64,000 bases of DNA, taken from the NCBI RefSeq assembly GCF_003669015.1, contig NZ_CP033069.1, positions 1,932,501-1,996,500 of the forward strand, in the 5' to 3' direction. The first letter of the stretch is position 1. Every line of letters starts with the position of its first letter. Positions 33,201 through 42,975 of this stretch are shown here, in pieces. The stretch comes from Acidovorax sp. 1608163 (GTDB taxonomy: Bacteria > Pseudomonadota > Gammaproteobacteria > Burkholderiales > Burkholderiaceae_C). The position numbers and the translations under genes were made by a program. Under the pieces are notes generated by a model. It ran no database searches and had not been told where the DNA came from. It saw nothing but the letters and a program-made list of their open reading frames with translations.

Positions 33201-34113
33201 GCCACCGTACCGCGCGACATGATCCAGCGCCACTGGCCAGCCGTGTTCTTCACACGGAACTCCGCTTCGTAGGCTTCCTCCTGCCCGTTTTGCGATCTCG
33301 CCAGGTAGTCCGCAGCACGCTCGGCGTCTGCTGGGTGGCGCCGTTCGTACCAGCGCTGCCACAGGTCAGGGACCTGGGTGTCCTCGATGCCAAAAGCGGC
33401 GTAAAAGTGGCCTTCGCATCGGAACTGGCGGGTGGCCACATCCCACTCCCAGCGCCCTCCGTTAAGGGAGTCCAGTGCCAGGCGCAGTTGTTCCTCGCGC
33501 TGCGCCAGCGCCTGGTGGGCCTGCTGCAGCGCCTGCGTGGCCTGTGCGCGGGCCGCCAGCAATTGGCGGCCGGTGCCCAGCAGCAGCACCCCCGCACCGT
33601 GGTGCCAGGGCATGAGTGCCAGGGCTTCCAGCACCGAGGTGGGGCTGGGCACCCCCCCGCTGATCCACAGGCCCGCGTAGGTGACCGCTGGCAGCAGCCC
33701 GGCCACGGCCAGCATGCTGATCCACAGGCGGGCATCGCCATTGCCTTGCCAGGCATACCTGCGGGCCAAAAGGCCCAGCACCCAGGCCCCCGCCAGCACG
33801 CAGCCCACGCTGGCCCAGGGGGCGTTTGGAATCCACCACTGCGCCCCCAGCGCCACACCCGCCGAGACAAGGGCCGCCACCGGTCCAAAGTACAAGCCCA
33901 GAAATGCGGTGGCCGTGGGGTGCACCACCACCCCCAGGTTCAGTGCGCTGTAGCGCAGGGTCATGAGCAGCAGCGCCGACACCAACCCCCCACCAAGCCC
34001 GCCACCACCTGGCTGCGCATGGAAGGGCGCAGCACCTCGGCGGGCTCCAGCCACACCAGGGTCAGCACAATGAGGGCGAGCAGGCCACCGGCCAGCAGCA
34101 TGATGACGCTCAT
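30269..34113 (-). CDS. 5TMR-multi-PAS-GGDEF-EAL c-di-GMP enzyme, one N-terminal frameshift
   Basis: A membrane region like the 5TMR-LYT sensor module (VVVHPTATAFLGLYFGPVAA) is followed by five PAS-like domains, a GGDEF domain with intact ARLGGDEFVILL, and an EAL domain with intact AEALVRW and SLDDFGTGYSSLTYL. The true N-terminus (MSVIMLLAGGLLALIVLTLV) begins at 34113 in another frame. The frames join only if the run of six C at 33986-33991 is lengthened by one, giving AGLVGG-LVSALLL. Uncorrected, the long frame would start at 34054 with an arginine-rich, unlikely leader. The corrected protein would be about 1280 aa. Confidence 0.88.
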
Positions 34114-34246
34114 GGGACCGGTGGGCAGGCAGGAGGGGGGCGGTACCGGCCAGCAGAGGCGCCGAGCCACTGGCTTGAAAAGCCAGCGCGGCGGGGGGCT
34201 AAGGGGCGTTCGGGCACCATGCCCCGAGTTTAGGCGGGTTCAGCCC

Positions 34247-35131
34247 CTAGCTTCGGGGCCACAGCCTTGTGACAAGCCCGGTTGACAGCAACGTGCCGCT
34301 GACGATGACGGCCGCGCAGCCCAGCATCCACAGCGTCACGGCCTCGTGCAGGAACAGGCCGCCGTACAGCACGGCAAACAGCGGGGTGATGAAGGTCACT
34401 GCCAGGGCGCGGCTGGGGCCTGCGTGCTCGATCAGGCGAAAGTACAGGATGTACGCCACGGCGGTACACAGCAGGGCAATCGCCACAATGGCCGCCCAGG
34501 CGCGCAGCCCCGGCATCTGGGCGGGCCAGAACCACAGGGTGGGCAGCGCCAGGGCCAGGGCCGCACCGAGCTGGCTGCCTGTGGCGGTGGCAATGGGTGG
34601 CACACCCATGAGCTTGCGGCGTGCATAGCTGGCCGCAATGCCATAGCAGCACGATGCCGCCAGGCAGGCCGCAATCGCCCAGCCCGCCTGGTCAGACTTG
34701 ACGCCCACCCCGGCTGGGGCGCGCCAGGCCAGCAGGGCCACGCCCACAAAGCCCAAGGCCAGGCCCAGCCAGCGCAGGCGGTTGATGCGGTCGCCCAGCC
34801 ACAGCCAGGCCACTAGGGCCCCAAACAGCGGCACCGTGGCGTTCAAGATGGACGTCAGCCCGGTCGCGATGTGCATCACGGCCCAGGCATACAGCGCAAA
34901 AGGAATGGCCGAGTTGACCACCCCGGCCAGCAAGATGGGCCGCCAGTGCTGGCGCAGCGCAGGCCATTGCCCCTGGCGCAGCAGAATGGGCCACAGCAGC
35001 ACCGTGGCCAGCGCCACCCGCAGGCCCGCGGTGACGATGGGTCCAAACTCGGCCGCCCCCAGGCGCATGAAGAGAAAGGACGCACCCCACAGGGCGGCCA
35101 GCAGCACGAATTCGCCCAGCCAGGAAGACAT
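34247..35131 (-). CDS. EamA/DMT-family transporter
   Basis: This inner-membrane protein of about 294 aa has ten predicted transmembrane segments in two EamA repeats. The first repeat contains WGASFLFMRLG and GLTSILNATVPLFGALVAW; the second contains YILYFRLIEHAGPSRALAV and FAVLYGGLFLHEAVT. Such proteins usually export amino acids, metabolites or drugs, and the substrate cannot be read here. A GTG at 35191 would add a 20-residue proline-rich leader; the ATG at 35131 sits close to the first helix and is preferred. It follows ogt on the same strand with a gap of 126 bp. Confidence 0.85.
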   Translation of the reverse strand: MSSWLGEFVLLAALWGASFLFMRLGAAEFGPIVTAGLRVALATVLLWPILLRQGQWPALRQHWRPILLAGVVNSAIPFALYAWAVMHIATGLTSILNATVPLFGALVAWLWLGDRINRLRWLGLALGFVGVALLAWRAPAGVGVKSDQAGWAIAACLAASCCYGIAASYARRKLMGVPPIATATGSQLGAALALALPTLWFWPAQMPGLRAWAAIVAIALLCTAVAYILYFRLIEHAGPSRALAVTFITPLFAVLYGGLFLHEAVTLWMLGCAAVIVSGTLLSTGLVTRLWPRS

Positions 35132-35257
35132 GGGCGCGGGGGAGGGACTGTTCACTCGGGGGCTTTCTGGGGTGGGGCTGGAAATTGTCACGGTTTCTGC
35201 TGGGCCCTGCTGGCGCGGGTTTGTCGGGGCACCGGCGTGCTGCGTGGGCTGTGTGCG

Positions 35258-35767
35258 CTATGCAGGCATTTCTTCCAGCGCCAGCAAGGCGGCTTTGCGC
35301 GGCAGGCCTCCGGCGTAGCCGGTGAGGCTGCCATCCGCCCCCAGCACGCGGTGGCAGGGCACCACCACGCTCAAGGGGTTGCGGCCCACGGCGGCAGCCA
35401 CGGCACGCACGGCACTGGGGCGGGCGATGGACTGGCTCAGCGCGCCATAGCTGGTGGTGTGGCCGCAGGGCAGGGCCAGCAAGGCACGCCACACGGTTTG
35501 CTGAAAGGCCGTGCCCACCGACAAATCCAGCGGCAGATCAAACACCTTGCGCTGGCCTTGCAGGTATTGCTGCAACTGGGCTGCAGCTTGCAGCAGGGTG
35601 GGGTGCTGCGGTGCAGGCGTCCAGGCGGGTGTGTCCTGCAATGCTGGCGGAAAGTGCTTTTGCCCGTCAAACCACAGCCCGGCCAGCCCCTGCGCGGTGG
35701 CGGCCAGCCAGACGGGGCCCTGGTCGGTAGCGATGCGGGTGTACACGGTGTTGGTGGGGTAGTGCAT
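35258..35767 (-). CDS. ogt: Methylated-DNA-[protein]-cysteine S-methyltransferase
   Basis: This suicide enzyme transfers the methyl group from O6-methylguanine to its own cysteine. The 169-aa product has the active site VVPCHRVLG, the helix-turn-helix region TTSYGALSQSIARPSAVRAV, and the arginine-finger environment AVGRNPLS. It lies 50 bp downstream of the ada/alkA fusion gene on the same strand, so the two alkylation-repair genes are probably co-transcribed. An AGCGCT repeat sits between them. Confidence 0.95.
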   Translation of the reverse strand: MHYPTNTVYTRIATDQGPVWLAATAQGLAGLWFDGQKHFPPALQDTPAWTPAPQHPTLLQAAAQLQQYLQGQRKVFDLPLDLSVGTAFQQTVWRALLALPCGHTTSYGALSQSIARPSAVRAVAAAVGRNPLSVVVPCHRVLGADGSLTGYAGGLPRKAALLALEEMPA

Positions 35768-35778
35768 GGTGTTTTATT

Positions 35779-35826
35779 GAAAATGGCCTCTAGCGCTTGA
35801 TAGATAAGCGCTAGCAGCTATGGATT
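35779..35826. repeat. AGCGCT-type dispersed repeat, supplies the alkA stop codon
   Basis: GAAAATGGCCTCTAGCGCTT followed by GATAGATAAGCGCTAGCAGC and TATGG. On the minus strand CCATAG gives the last Pro codon and the TAG stop of the ada/alkA gene. Confidence 0.85.
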
Positions 35827-37413
35827 TGATAGTGAATTTGCGACGGGCGGTGTGGGGGCTGCCGGCTCGGCACTGGCCTCCAGGCTGGCCCAGGCGCGCA
35901 CCACGGCGTAGCTGCGCCAGGGCTGCCAGGCGGCAGAGGCCTCGGTGGCCGCCCGGGCGGGTTGCTTTTGGCCCTGCACGCCCAGCGCTTTGTGCAGCGC
36001 CACATCGCCCGCCACAAACGCATCGGGCCAGCGCAGCACGCGCATGGCGATGTACTGCGCCGTCCAGTCGCCAATGCCGGGCAGGGCGCACAGGGCGCGG
36101 GTGGTGGCGGGCACATCGGCGGTGCTGTCCAGTGTGATCTGCCCGGCATCCACCGCCCGCGCCAGCGCCACGATGGCCGCCTGCCGCTGGCGCACGATGC
36201 CCAGCTGCCCCAGTGCTTCACCCTCGGCCCGGGCCAGCACATCGGCGGTGGGGAACAGGCGGCTGAGCTGCGGCCAGGGGGTGGTGATGGGCTCGCCAAA
36301 GCGCTCGACCAGCCGCTGCCCCAGCGTGCGCGCCGCCGCCACGGTGATTTGCTGGCCCAGCACGGCACGCACGGCCAGCTCCAGCCCATCCCACGCGCCT
36401 GGCACCCGCAGGCCGTCGCCCTGCGGAAAGTCGGCGTGCAGCACCGCGTTGATGGGCGCGGGGTCGGCATCCAGGTCCAGCAGGGCGCGCACGCGCCGCA
36501 GCACGGCGGGCAGCACGGGGTACAGGCTGTCGCTGGTTTGCAGCAGCACCTGGTGGCGGGCGGTATCAAACTGCGCCTGTACCCAGCCGGTGATGGGCTG
36601 TGCCCCTGTGCTGGGCCGCAGGCGCACGGTGCGCCGCAGGCTGGGTGCGGCACCCTCGGGCTGCGCCCACTCCACGCCATGGAACTGGCGCTTGGCAAAA
36701 AACGCCAGCAGTGCCGGGGCGTCCAGCGGCGGGCGGTAGGCCAGACGCAGCGTGCCCGTAGCCCCTTCGCCCGCCACCGCGCCGCTGCGCCGCAGGGCGG
36801 TGGGGCTCAGGCCGTAGTGCTGGGCAAACGCGGCGTTGAAGCGGCGCACGCTGCCAAAGCCACTGGCCAGCGCCACCTGGGTCACGGGCAAGGGGGTGTC
36901 GGTCAGCAGCTGCTTGGCCGTCAGCAGCCGCCGGGTCTGCAGGTACTGCAGGGGCGACAAGCCCAGTTGCGCCTCAAACAGGCGGCGCAGGTGCCGGTCG
37001 CTCACGCCCAGGCGCTCGGCCAAGGCCTGGGCGCTGTGGGGGTCGCTTTGCAAGGCGTCGGGTGCGTCCAGCAGGCGCAGCGCGTGGTGCACCAGCAGGT
37101 GGCTGGCGTCCTGGGTGGACCACACCATCGAGGCGGGCGACACCTCGGGGCGGCAACGCAGGCAGGGCCGAAAGCCTGCCCGCTCGGCCTGGGCCGCTAG
37201 GTCAAAAAAGCGGCAGTTCTCGCGCTTGGGCGTGCGCACCGAGCACACCGGGCGGCAGTAGATGCCGGTAGAGGTCACGCCCGTGAAAAACCGCCCGTCA
37301 AAGCGCGCATCCCGGGTGCGCAGCGCCATGTAGCGCCCATCGTCCGCGTCTTGCGGCGGGTGCGGCAGTGGTGTTGGGGGCTCGGTGCTGGGGGGCGTGG
37401 GCTGGGAGGGCAT
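35818..37413 (-). CDS. Ada-type regulator fused to AlkA 3-methyladenine DNA glycosylase
   Basis: The 531-aa fusion has an Ada metal-binding domain at the N-terminus. Its four cysteines fall in YCRPVCSVRTPKRENCRFF and PCLRCRPE; this zinc site accepts methyl groups from phosphotriesters. An AraC-type helix-turn-helix pair follows (LAERLGVSDRHLRRLF, VTQVALASGFGSVRRFNAAF). The C-terminal half is an AlkA glycosylase with AVLGQQITVAAART and the HhH motif LCALPGIGDWTAQYIAMR, plus the catalytic Asp in AGDVALHKAL. It should both sense alkylation and excise alkylated bases, with ogt downstream. Confidence 0.93.
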   Translation of the reverse strand: MPSQPTPPSTEPPTPLPHPPQDADDGRYMALRTRDARFDGRFFTGVTSTGIYCRPVCSVRTPKRENCRFFDLAAQAERAGFRPCLRCRPEVSPASMVWSTQDASHLLVHHALRLLDAPDALQSDPHSAQALAERLGVSDRHLRRLFEAQLGLSPLQYLQTRRLLTAKQLLTDTPLPVTQVALASGFGSVRRFNAAFAQHYGLSPTALRRSGAVAGEGATGTLRLAYRPPLDAPALLAFFAKRQFHGVEWAQPEGAAPSLRRTVRLRPSTGAQPITGWVQAQFDTARHQVLLQTSDSLYPVLPAVLRRVRALLDLDADPAPINAVLHADFPQGDGLRVPGAWDGLELAVRAVLGQQITVAAARTLGQRLVERFGEPITTPWPQLSRLFPTADVLARAEGEALGQLGIVRQRQAAIVALARAVDAGQITLDSTADVPATTRALCALPGIGDWTAQYIAMRVLRWPDAFVAGDVALHKALGVQGQKQPARAATEASAAWQPWRSYAVVRAWASLEASAEPAAPTPPVANSLSNP

Positions 37414-37662
37414 GGCTTGGCATGATAGGCCGATGCCTTTGGAAGACTGGCCGTTTTCGGACCTGTGCCTGCTGGGACCGACTGCGGGGCGGTTCGCCCC
37501 CCTGAGGCACCTACAATGCGGCGGTTATCTGCCGTGCCTCCTTGGCCCCCTGGCTGGAGCAGCCAACGTGGCGCCCCCCGGCCCTTGCCGCAAAGGCAGG
37601 CGCGCCACCTGACTGCGGTCAGGTTTTTCACGGCATTCATCCCTCTCGGAAAGGCCCTTTAC

Positions 37663-39051
37663 GTGCAACTCTCGCCCGCCATCTTCAAAGCCTATGACAT
37701 TCGCGGCATCGTGCCTTCGACCCTGAACGAGTCCGTGGCCCTGGGCCTGGGCCGGGCGTTTGGCACGGCCGCTCGGGCGCAGGGGCAGACCGTGGTGGCC
37801 GTGGGGCGCGATGGGCGCCTATCGGGCCCCGCGCTGGCGGGCGCGCTGATCCAGGGGCTGGTCGAGGCGGGCATCGAGGTGATTGACGTGGGCATGGTCA
37901 CCACGCCCATCCTGTACTTTGCGGCCCATACGCTGTGCGCCAGCGGCATCCAAGTCACCGGCAGCCACAACCCCAAGGACTACAACGGCTTCAAGATGGT
38001 GTTGGGTGGCCGCGCCATTTACGGCGAAGAAATCCAGGCCCTGCGCCGCACGATGGAGGCCGATGCCTGGCAACTGGTGCCCGGCGGCAGTGTGCGCCAG
38101 GCCGATGTGCTGAGTGCCTACCGCGAACGCATCGTGGGCGATGTGAAGCTGGCCCGCCCCATGAAGGTGGTGGTGGACAGCGGCAACGGCATTGCGGGGG
38201 CTTCGGCGCCTGCCATCTTCCGCGCCCTGGGCTGCGAGGTGATTGAGCTGTTTTCTGAGGTGGACGGCAACTTCCCCAACCACCACCCCGACCCGAGCAA
38301 GCCCGAGAACCTGCGCGACCTGATCGCTGCGCTGCACAGCAGCGACGCCGAGCTGGGCCTGGCCTTTGACGGCGACGGCGACCGTCTGGGCATCGTCACC
38401 AAGGACGGTACCAACATTTTCCCGGACCGGCAGATGATGCTGTTTGCGCGAGACGTGCTCTCGCGCGTGCCCGGTGGCGAGATCGTTTTTGACGTGAAGT
38501 GCACCCAGCGCCTGGCCCCGGCCATTGCCGAGGCGGGCGGTGTGCCGGTGATGTTCAAGACCGGGCATTCGCTCATCAAGGCGCGCATGAAGGAAACCAA
38601 CTCGCCCCTGGGTGGCGAGATGAGCGGGCACATCTTCTTCAAGGAGCGCTGGTTTGGCTTTGACGACGGCACCTATGCGGGCTGCCGCCTGCTGGAGATT
38701 GTGAGCCGCAGCAGCGACCCCAGTGCGGTGCTCAATGCGCTGCCCACCAGCCACTCCACCCCCGAGCTGAATGTGGCCTGCGCCGAGGGCGAGCCGCACC
38801 GTCTCACGGCCGAGCTCCAGGCCCTGGCTGCCAGCGCCTTTGCCGCCCCCGCACAGATCAACACCATCGACGGCCTGCGCGTGGACTGGCCCGATGGCTT
38901 TGGCCTGATCCGCGCCAGCAACACCACGCCCGTGCTGGTGCTCCGGTTCGAGGGGCACACCCCCGAGGCGCTGCACCGCATCGAGGCTGCCATGCTGGCC
39001 TTGCTCGAAAAGGTCAAGCCCGGCGCCGCCGTGGGCAGCGCTGCCCACTGA
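37663..39051 (+). CDS. Phosphomannomutase/phosphoglucomutase
   Basis: This cytoplasmic enzyme interconverts hexose 1- and 6-phosphates for LPS and polysaccharide precursors. The 462-aa product has the active-site phosphoserine loop TGSHNPKDYNGFKM, the magnesium loop FDGDGDRLG, the sugar-specificity loop GEMSGH, and a C-terminal phosphate-binding region RASNTTPVLVLRFEG. The GTG at 37663 is preceded by GGAAAGG and gives the conserved beginning QLSPAIFKAYDIRG. The waaA gene downstream fits a role in envelope sugars. It could be named manB or algC. Confidence 0.94.
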   Translation: MQLSPAIFKAYDIRGIVPSTLNESVALGLGRAFGTAARAQGQTVVAVGRDGRLSGPALAGALIQGLVEAGIEVIDVGMVTTPILYFAAHTLCASGIQVTGSHNPKDYNGFKMVLGGRAIYGEEIQALRRTMEADAWQLVPGGSVRQADVLSAYRERIVGDVKLARPMKVVVDSGNGIAGASAPAIFRALGCEVIELFSEVDGNFPNHHPDPSKPENLRDLIAALHSSDAELGLAFDGDGDRLGIVTKDGTNIFPDRQMMLFARDVLSRVPGGEIVFDVKCTQRLAPAIAEAGGVPVMFKTGHSLIKARMKETNSPLGGEMSGHIFFKERWFGFDDGTYAGCRLLEIVSRSSDPSAVLNALPTSHSTPELNVACAEGEPHRLTAELQALAASAFAAPAQINTIDGLRVDWPDGFGLIRASNTTPVLVLRFEGHTPEALHRIEAAMLALLEKVKPGAAVGSAAH

Positions 39052-39115
39052 CGGGCTGAGCCTTTGCCGCCTTGCCCACCCAGCCCCCGCGTTTTCCTCT
39101 CAGGCGATCGATTCC

Positions 39116-39928
39116 ATGACCTCTTTCTCGGTGCCCGCCGGGCTCACGGTGGCTGCAGCGCAAACCCTGGTGTGGCCCGGTGACGTGGCTGCCAACGTGC
39201 AGCAGCATGTGTTGTTTGTGCAAGCCGCTGCCAGCGCGGGCGTGCAGTTGCTGGTGTTTCCAGAGCTGTCGCTCATGGGCTATGAGCCCACACTGATGGC
39301 CCGCAACGTGCTGGCGCCCGATGCCCCGCAGCTGGCGCCGCTGTGCGATGCCGCAGCCCAGCACGGCATGGTGCTGGTGGTGGGCACGGCAGTGGCGGCC
39401 GAGGCTGGTCAGGCCAATCCCGGCATTGGCTCGGTGGTGCTGCACCCCGATGGCCGCACCGAGCTGTACCGCAAGCACCATTTGCACGACGGTGAGCAGC
39501 AGTTTGCCAGCCCGGGCGCTGCGCCTGCCCACGTGACCGAGCTGGGCGGTGAGCCCGTGGGCTTGGCCGTGTGCGCCGACATCACCCACCCAGAACACGC
39601 CCAGGCCGCGCGCGCTGGCGGCGCTGCGCTGTATGCCTGCAGCATGGTGCTTTCGCCCGGCGGCTACCCCGCAGAGAGCGCGCTGCTGCAAGGCTATGCC
39701 CGCACCCACGGCATGGCCGTGCTGATGGCCAACTATGGCGCGCCCACCGGCGGCTACCTGTGCGTGGGGCGCAGTGCGCTGTGGGCGCCGGGGGGCGACC
39801 TGGTGGTGGCCGCCCCTGGCGTGGGCGCTTGCCTGGTGGTGGGACGGCGCAGCGAAGGCGGCGGGGCAGGAGCCGTGGCAGGTGCCTGGACGGGGGCTGT
39901 GCTGCCCGTGCCGGGGCTGGCGCCATGA
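39116..39928 (+). CDS. Carbon-nitrogen hydrolase (nitrilase superfamily)
   Basis: The 270-aa protein has the nitrilase-superfamily triad: E50 in LVFPELSLMG, K120 in ELYRKHHLH, and C153 in GLAVCADITHP. The family hydrolyses amides or nitriles, and the substrate is not evident; KHHLHDGEQQF resembles the NAD+ synthetase glutaminase and N-carbamoyl amidohydrolase branches. There is no signal peptide. Its stop codon overlaps the waaA start (ATGA at 39925-39928), so the two genes are translationally coupled. Confidence 0.85.
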   Translation: MTSFSVPAGLTVAAAQTLVWPGDVAANVQQHVLFVQAAASAGVQLLVFPELSLMGYEPTLMARNVLAPDAPQLAPLCDAAAQHGMVLVVGTAVAAEAGQANPGIGSVVLHPDGRTELYRKHHLHDGEQQFASPGAAPAHVTELGGEPVGLAVCADITHPEHAQAARAGGAALYACSMVLSPGGYPAESALLQGYARTHGMAVLMANYGAPTGGYLCVGRSALWAPGGDLVVAAPGVGACLVVGRRSEGGGAGAVAGAWTGAVLPVPGLAP

Positions 39929-41337
39929 GCTTCGCCCGCGCCCTCTACACCGCCGTCACCTGGTGCGCCCAGCCGCTGCTCAAGCGCAAGCTGCGCCGCC
40001 GCGCGCGGGCCGAGCCGGGTTATGCCGTGGCCGTGCCTGAGCGGTTTGGCCGCTATGCCCAGCCCATGGACAGCCTGGTGGCCCACAGCAGCATGGACTT
40101 GATGGGGCGTTTCGTCTGGATCCATTCCGTGTCGCTGGGCGAGACCCGGGCCGCCGCCATCTTGCTGCGCGAGTTGCGCGCGCAGCTGCCCGGCATGCGC
40201 CTGCTGCTGACCCACGGCACCGCCACGGGCAGGGCCGAGGGCGAGAAGCTGCTGCAGCCCGGTGATGTACAGGTCTGGCTGCCGTGGGACACCCCTGGCG
40301 CCGTGGCCCGCTTTCTGCGCCAGTTTCGCCCAGCCATCGGGGTGCTGATGGAAACCGAGGTCTGGCCCAACCTGATTGCTGGCTGCCAGCAGCGCGGCGT
40401 GCCCTTGGTGCTGGCCAATGCGCGCCTGAACCTCAAATCCTGGCGCGGCGCGCTCCGCCTGGGGGCCTTGGCGCGCCCGGCCTACCAGGGGCTCACCGCC
40501 GTGTGGGCGCAGTCCAAAGCCGACGCGCAGCGCCTGGAAGACCTGGGCGCGCCCGTGCGTGGGGTGCTGGGCAACCTTAAGTTTGATGTGGTGCCCGATG
40601 CCGCCCAGATGGAGCGTGGCCGCAGCTGGCGCCTGCTGACGGGGCGCCCCGTGGTCATGCTGGCCAGCAGCCGTGAAGGGGAGGAAACCCAGTGGCTGGA
40701 ATTTATTCGATCAAAACAGCTTGCAGCGCAAGCAGATAAAGCGCGAGAAGCTCCTGAAAATATAGCAAAAGCCACGCCCCATTCCCCGGGGCAACAGTCA
40801 GTGCAATGGTTGATCGTGCCGCGCCACCCGCACCGCTTTGATGAGGTGCAGCAATTGCTGCAGGGTGCGGGGTTGACCGTGTCGCGGCGCAGTGCCTGGG
40901 CGGGGGACGCCCCGGTGCCCGCCGATGTGTGGCTGGGCGACTCGGTGGGTGAAATGGCTGCTTATTACGCCATGGCCGACGTGGTGCTGCTGGGGGGCAG
41001 TTTTGCCCCGCTGGGAGGGCAAAACCTGATCGAAGCGGCTGCCTGTGGCTGCCCTGTGGTGGTGGGGCCGCACACCTTCAATTTTGCCGAAGCCACCGAG
41101 CTGGCCTGCGAAGCCGGTGCTGCCTGGCGCACCCCGGGGATGCCCGCCGCAGCGCAAATGGCCTGCACCCTGGTGCAAGACCCTGAGCGTTTGAAAGCCG
41201 CCCGCGCAGCAGCGCAGTCGTTCGCCCGGGCCCACCGGGGGGCGGCGCGTGCCACGGCCCGGCAGGTGGCCAATTTGCTGGGCATTTCGCCGTCGTCGCT
41301 GGCGGTGTATGCCGAGGGAGACACCCGGCCCGCCTGA
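39925..41337 (+). CDS. waaA: 3-deoxy-D-manno-octulosonic acid (Kdo) transferase
   Basis: WaaA adds Kdo from CMP-Kdo to lipid IVA at the inner membrane during LPS synthesis. The 470-aa product starts with an amphipathic anchor region and has the GT30 features WIHSVSLGETRAA, METEVWPNLIAGC, ANARLNLKSW and GGSFAPLGGQNLIEAAACGC. A segment of about 24 codons (40700-40772, EFIRSKQLAAQADKAREAP and following) looks like a degenerate AGCGCT repeat read in frame between LASSREGEETQW and SVQWLIVPRHP. The insertion falls in a linker before the conserved PRHPHRF block, so the enzyme is probably still active. Confidence 0.94.
   Translation: MSFARALYTAVTWCAQPLLKRKLRRRARAEPGYAVAVPERFGRYAQPMDSLVAHSSMDLMGRFVWIHSVSLGETRAAAILLRELRAQLPGMRLLLTHGTATGRAEGEKLLQPGDVQVWLPWDTPGAVARFLRQFRPAIGVLMETEVWPNLIAGCQQRGVPLVLANARLNLKSWRGALRLGALARPAYQGLTAVWAQSKADAQRLEDLGAPVRGVLGNLKFDVVPDAAQMERGRSWRLLTGRPVVMLASSREGEETQWLEFIRSKQLAAQADKAREAPENIAKATPHSPGQQSVQWLIVPRHPHRFDEVQQLLQGAGLTVSRRSAWAGDAPVPADVWLGDSVGEMAAYYAMADVVLLGGSFAPLGGQNLIEAAACGCPVVVGPHTFNFAEATELACEAGAAWRTPGMPAAAQMACTLVQDPERLKAARAAAQSFARAHRGAARATARQVANLLGISPSSLAVYAEGDTRPA
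40700..40772 (+). repeat. Degenerate AGCGCT-type repeat, in-frame inside waaA
   Basis: AAAACAGCTTGCAGCGCAAG followed by CAGATAAAGCGCGAGAAGCT and GAAAATATAGC lines up with the dispersed repeat, with mismatches. The AT-rich local composition stands out in the GC-rich waaA gene. Confidence 0.6.
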
Positions 41338-41388
41338 CCTGTTGCGCCGGGGGCAGCGGTTTTTCGGCGGCGCATTTAGAACAGTTTC

Positions 41389-42975
41389 TCAGGACGGCTG
41401 CGATGCGCCGTCCCCTTCACCCAGCGCGCTTTGCACCTTTTGCAACGCCATGCGCAGCAGCAGCCGGGTGCGGGCCAAGTTGGTGCCCTCGCGGTGCATC
41501 CACAGCCACAGCACCTGCGTGGGCCAATGGGGCAGCACCAGGGTGAACTGGTAGTGCCAGCCATAGGTGGTGATCAGCTCTTCGGTGGTCCACTCGCCAT
41601 CGGCCTCTGCGGCGCGGTGCAGGCGCAGCAGCACCTCATCGCACGCGGCGGAATGGGCGGCTGCGGCAGCCGCTTCGGCCTCGGGTACCGCCCCCGAAGT
41701 GCTCAACCACCGGCCTTGCTCCACGTCCAGCCAGCCGCCCCAGGCCCCTTCGGGCAGGATGGCCACGGCGTCTTCGAGGGCCTGCTGCAACACCTGGTGG
41801 TCTTTGGAGCGAGGGGGCGCGCCAGTGGTCTGCGTGGCAGCCAAGTCCGCTGGCGCCATCGCAGGTGCGATGGCCTGGAGCAAGGGGGCCGGGGCCGTCA
41901 CTGCAACGTCCGCGGGCTGGGGCAATGCGGCTTGGGGAGTCTGTTGCCAGGACACGGCGGGGGCTGCCGAGTCGGCCGGGTCGTGGGCCTGCTCGAGCAG
42001 GGGCTCGGGCGGAAACTCCAGCATGCGTGCGATGGCCGTCCAGATGGGCTCACCCGACAGCACCGAGGCCACGAGATCGGTGGTGGGCAGGTGGGCCTGC
42101 GTCGCCATTTCAGAAAACGACTGCGACAGATCGGCATCGCGCCCCGATGTGACGAACAGCACCTGAGGGCGCGAATGCAGCATGGCCGGGTGGCGCAGGG
42201 CCTGCTCCACCAATTGCACATCTTTGCCTGTAGCGTTGTTGCGGGTCAAAAAGACGGCGATCTCCACCTTGCTGAGCAGCGGTTGCGACAGGGTGGAGCC
42301 GAGCAGATCCAGGCTGATGCCCACCATGCGCACGGCACCCAGCGGGCCCGCCAGCACGTCCACGTAGTCGATGGGGAAGGTGTCCGCGTCCAGCCCCGTG
42401 CTGGAGGCCTTGAGCGTGTGGGGGTAGCCGCGAAAGCGCGTGGCCACGTGGCTGAAGATGGGGTTGAACCACAGCAGCGAGCTGCTGAACACCGCCACTT
42501 GCCGCACCCTGCCGCGCGGCTGGTCGGGCGGTGCCAGGGGCGGTGGCGCCGTGGGGGTGCTGGGCATGAGGAAATACCGAAACAGGTCCGGGATGGCCGC
42601 CATGGAGTCTTGCGCGCTGAATTTGCGCATGTGGGCCAGGCGCAGGTCCATGTTGGTCACTTTGGCGGGGCGCTCGACCAGGTTGGCGCTCCACTGGGCA
42701 AAGCGCTGCTTGGTCACGGCCAGCGACAGCAGCACCGTGGGGGGCGTGTTGCCCCAAAAGCCATTGATGCGGTGCACCAGCCCTTGCACCGCCTCGCGTT
42801 CGCCTTCCACCAGGTGCAGGTAGTACCCATCGGCCACGGCCAGCAGCCCGGTGAGGTGGTTGCGCCGGGCAAATTCTGCCGACGTGGCGATCAGGCTGCT
42901 CAGGGAACTTGAGCGGTCTGAGGGGCCCTGCGTCTGGCCGTAGTAGCACACCAGATAAAGCGGGTTCTTCTTCAT
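41389..42975 (-). CDS. BLUF-like domain protein with degenerate flavin site
   Basis: Residues 1-100 resemble a BLUF blue-light sensor ([51 protein letters not shown]). The residues BLUF needs for the photocycle are changed: the Gln in the FLQVLEG-type motif is His (YLHLVEG), and the usual Tyr of strand 1 is not in place (LYLVCYYG). Residues 150-300 form an uncharacterised region that may be receiver-like or GTPase-like ([34 protein letters not shown]). An alanine- and proline-rich linker follows, then a C-terminal module of about 130 residues ([18 protein letters not shown]). A light-sensing role is doubtful. Full length 528 aa. Confidence 0.7.
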   Translation of the reverse strand: MKKNPLYLVCYYGQTQGPSDRSSSLSSLIATSAEFARRNHLTGLLAVADGYYLHLVEGEREAVQGLVHRINGFWGNTPPTVLLSLAVTKQRFAQWSANLVERPAKVTNMDLRLAHMRKFSAQDSMAAIPDLFRYFLMPSTPTAPPPLAPPDQPRGRVRQVAVFSSSLLWFNPIFSHVATRFRGYPHTLKASSTGLDADTFPIDYVDVLAGPLGAVRMVGISLDLLGSTLSQPLLSKVEIAVFLTRNNATGKDVQLVEQALRHPAMLHSRPQVLFVTSGRDADLSQSFSEMATQAHLPTTDLVASVLSGEPIWTAIARMLEFPPEPLLEQAHDPADSAAPAVSWQQTPQAALPQPADVAVTAPAPLLQAIAPAMAPADLAATQTTGAPPRSKDHQVLQQALEDAVAILPEGAWGGWLDVEQGRWLSTSGAVPEAEAAAAAAHSAACDEVLLRLHRAAEADGEWTTEELITTYGWHYQFTLVLPHWPTQVLWLWMHREGTNLARTRLLLRMALQKVQSALGEGDGASQPS

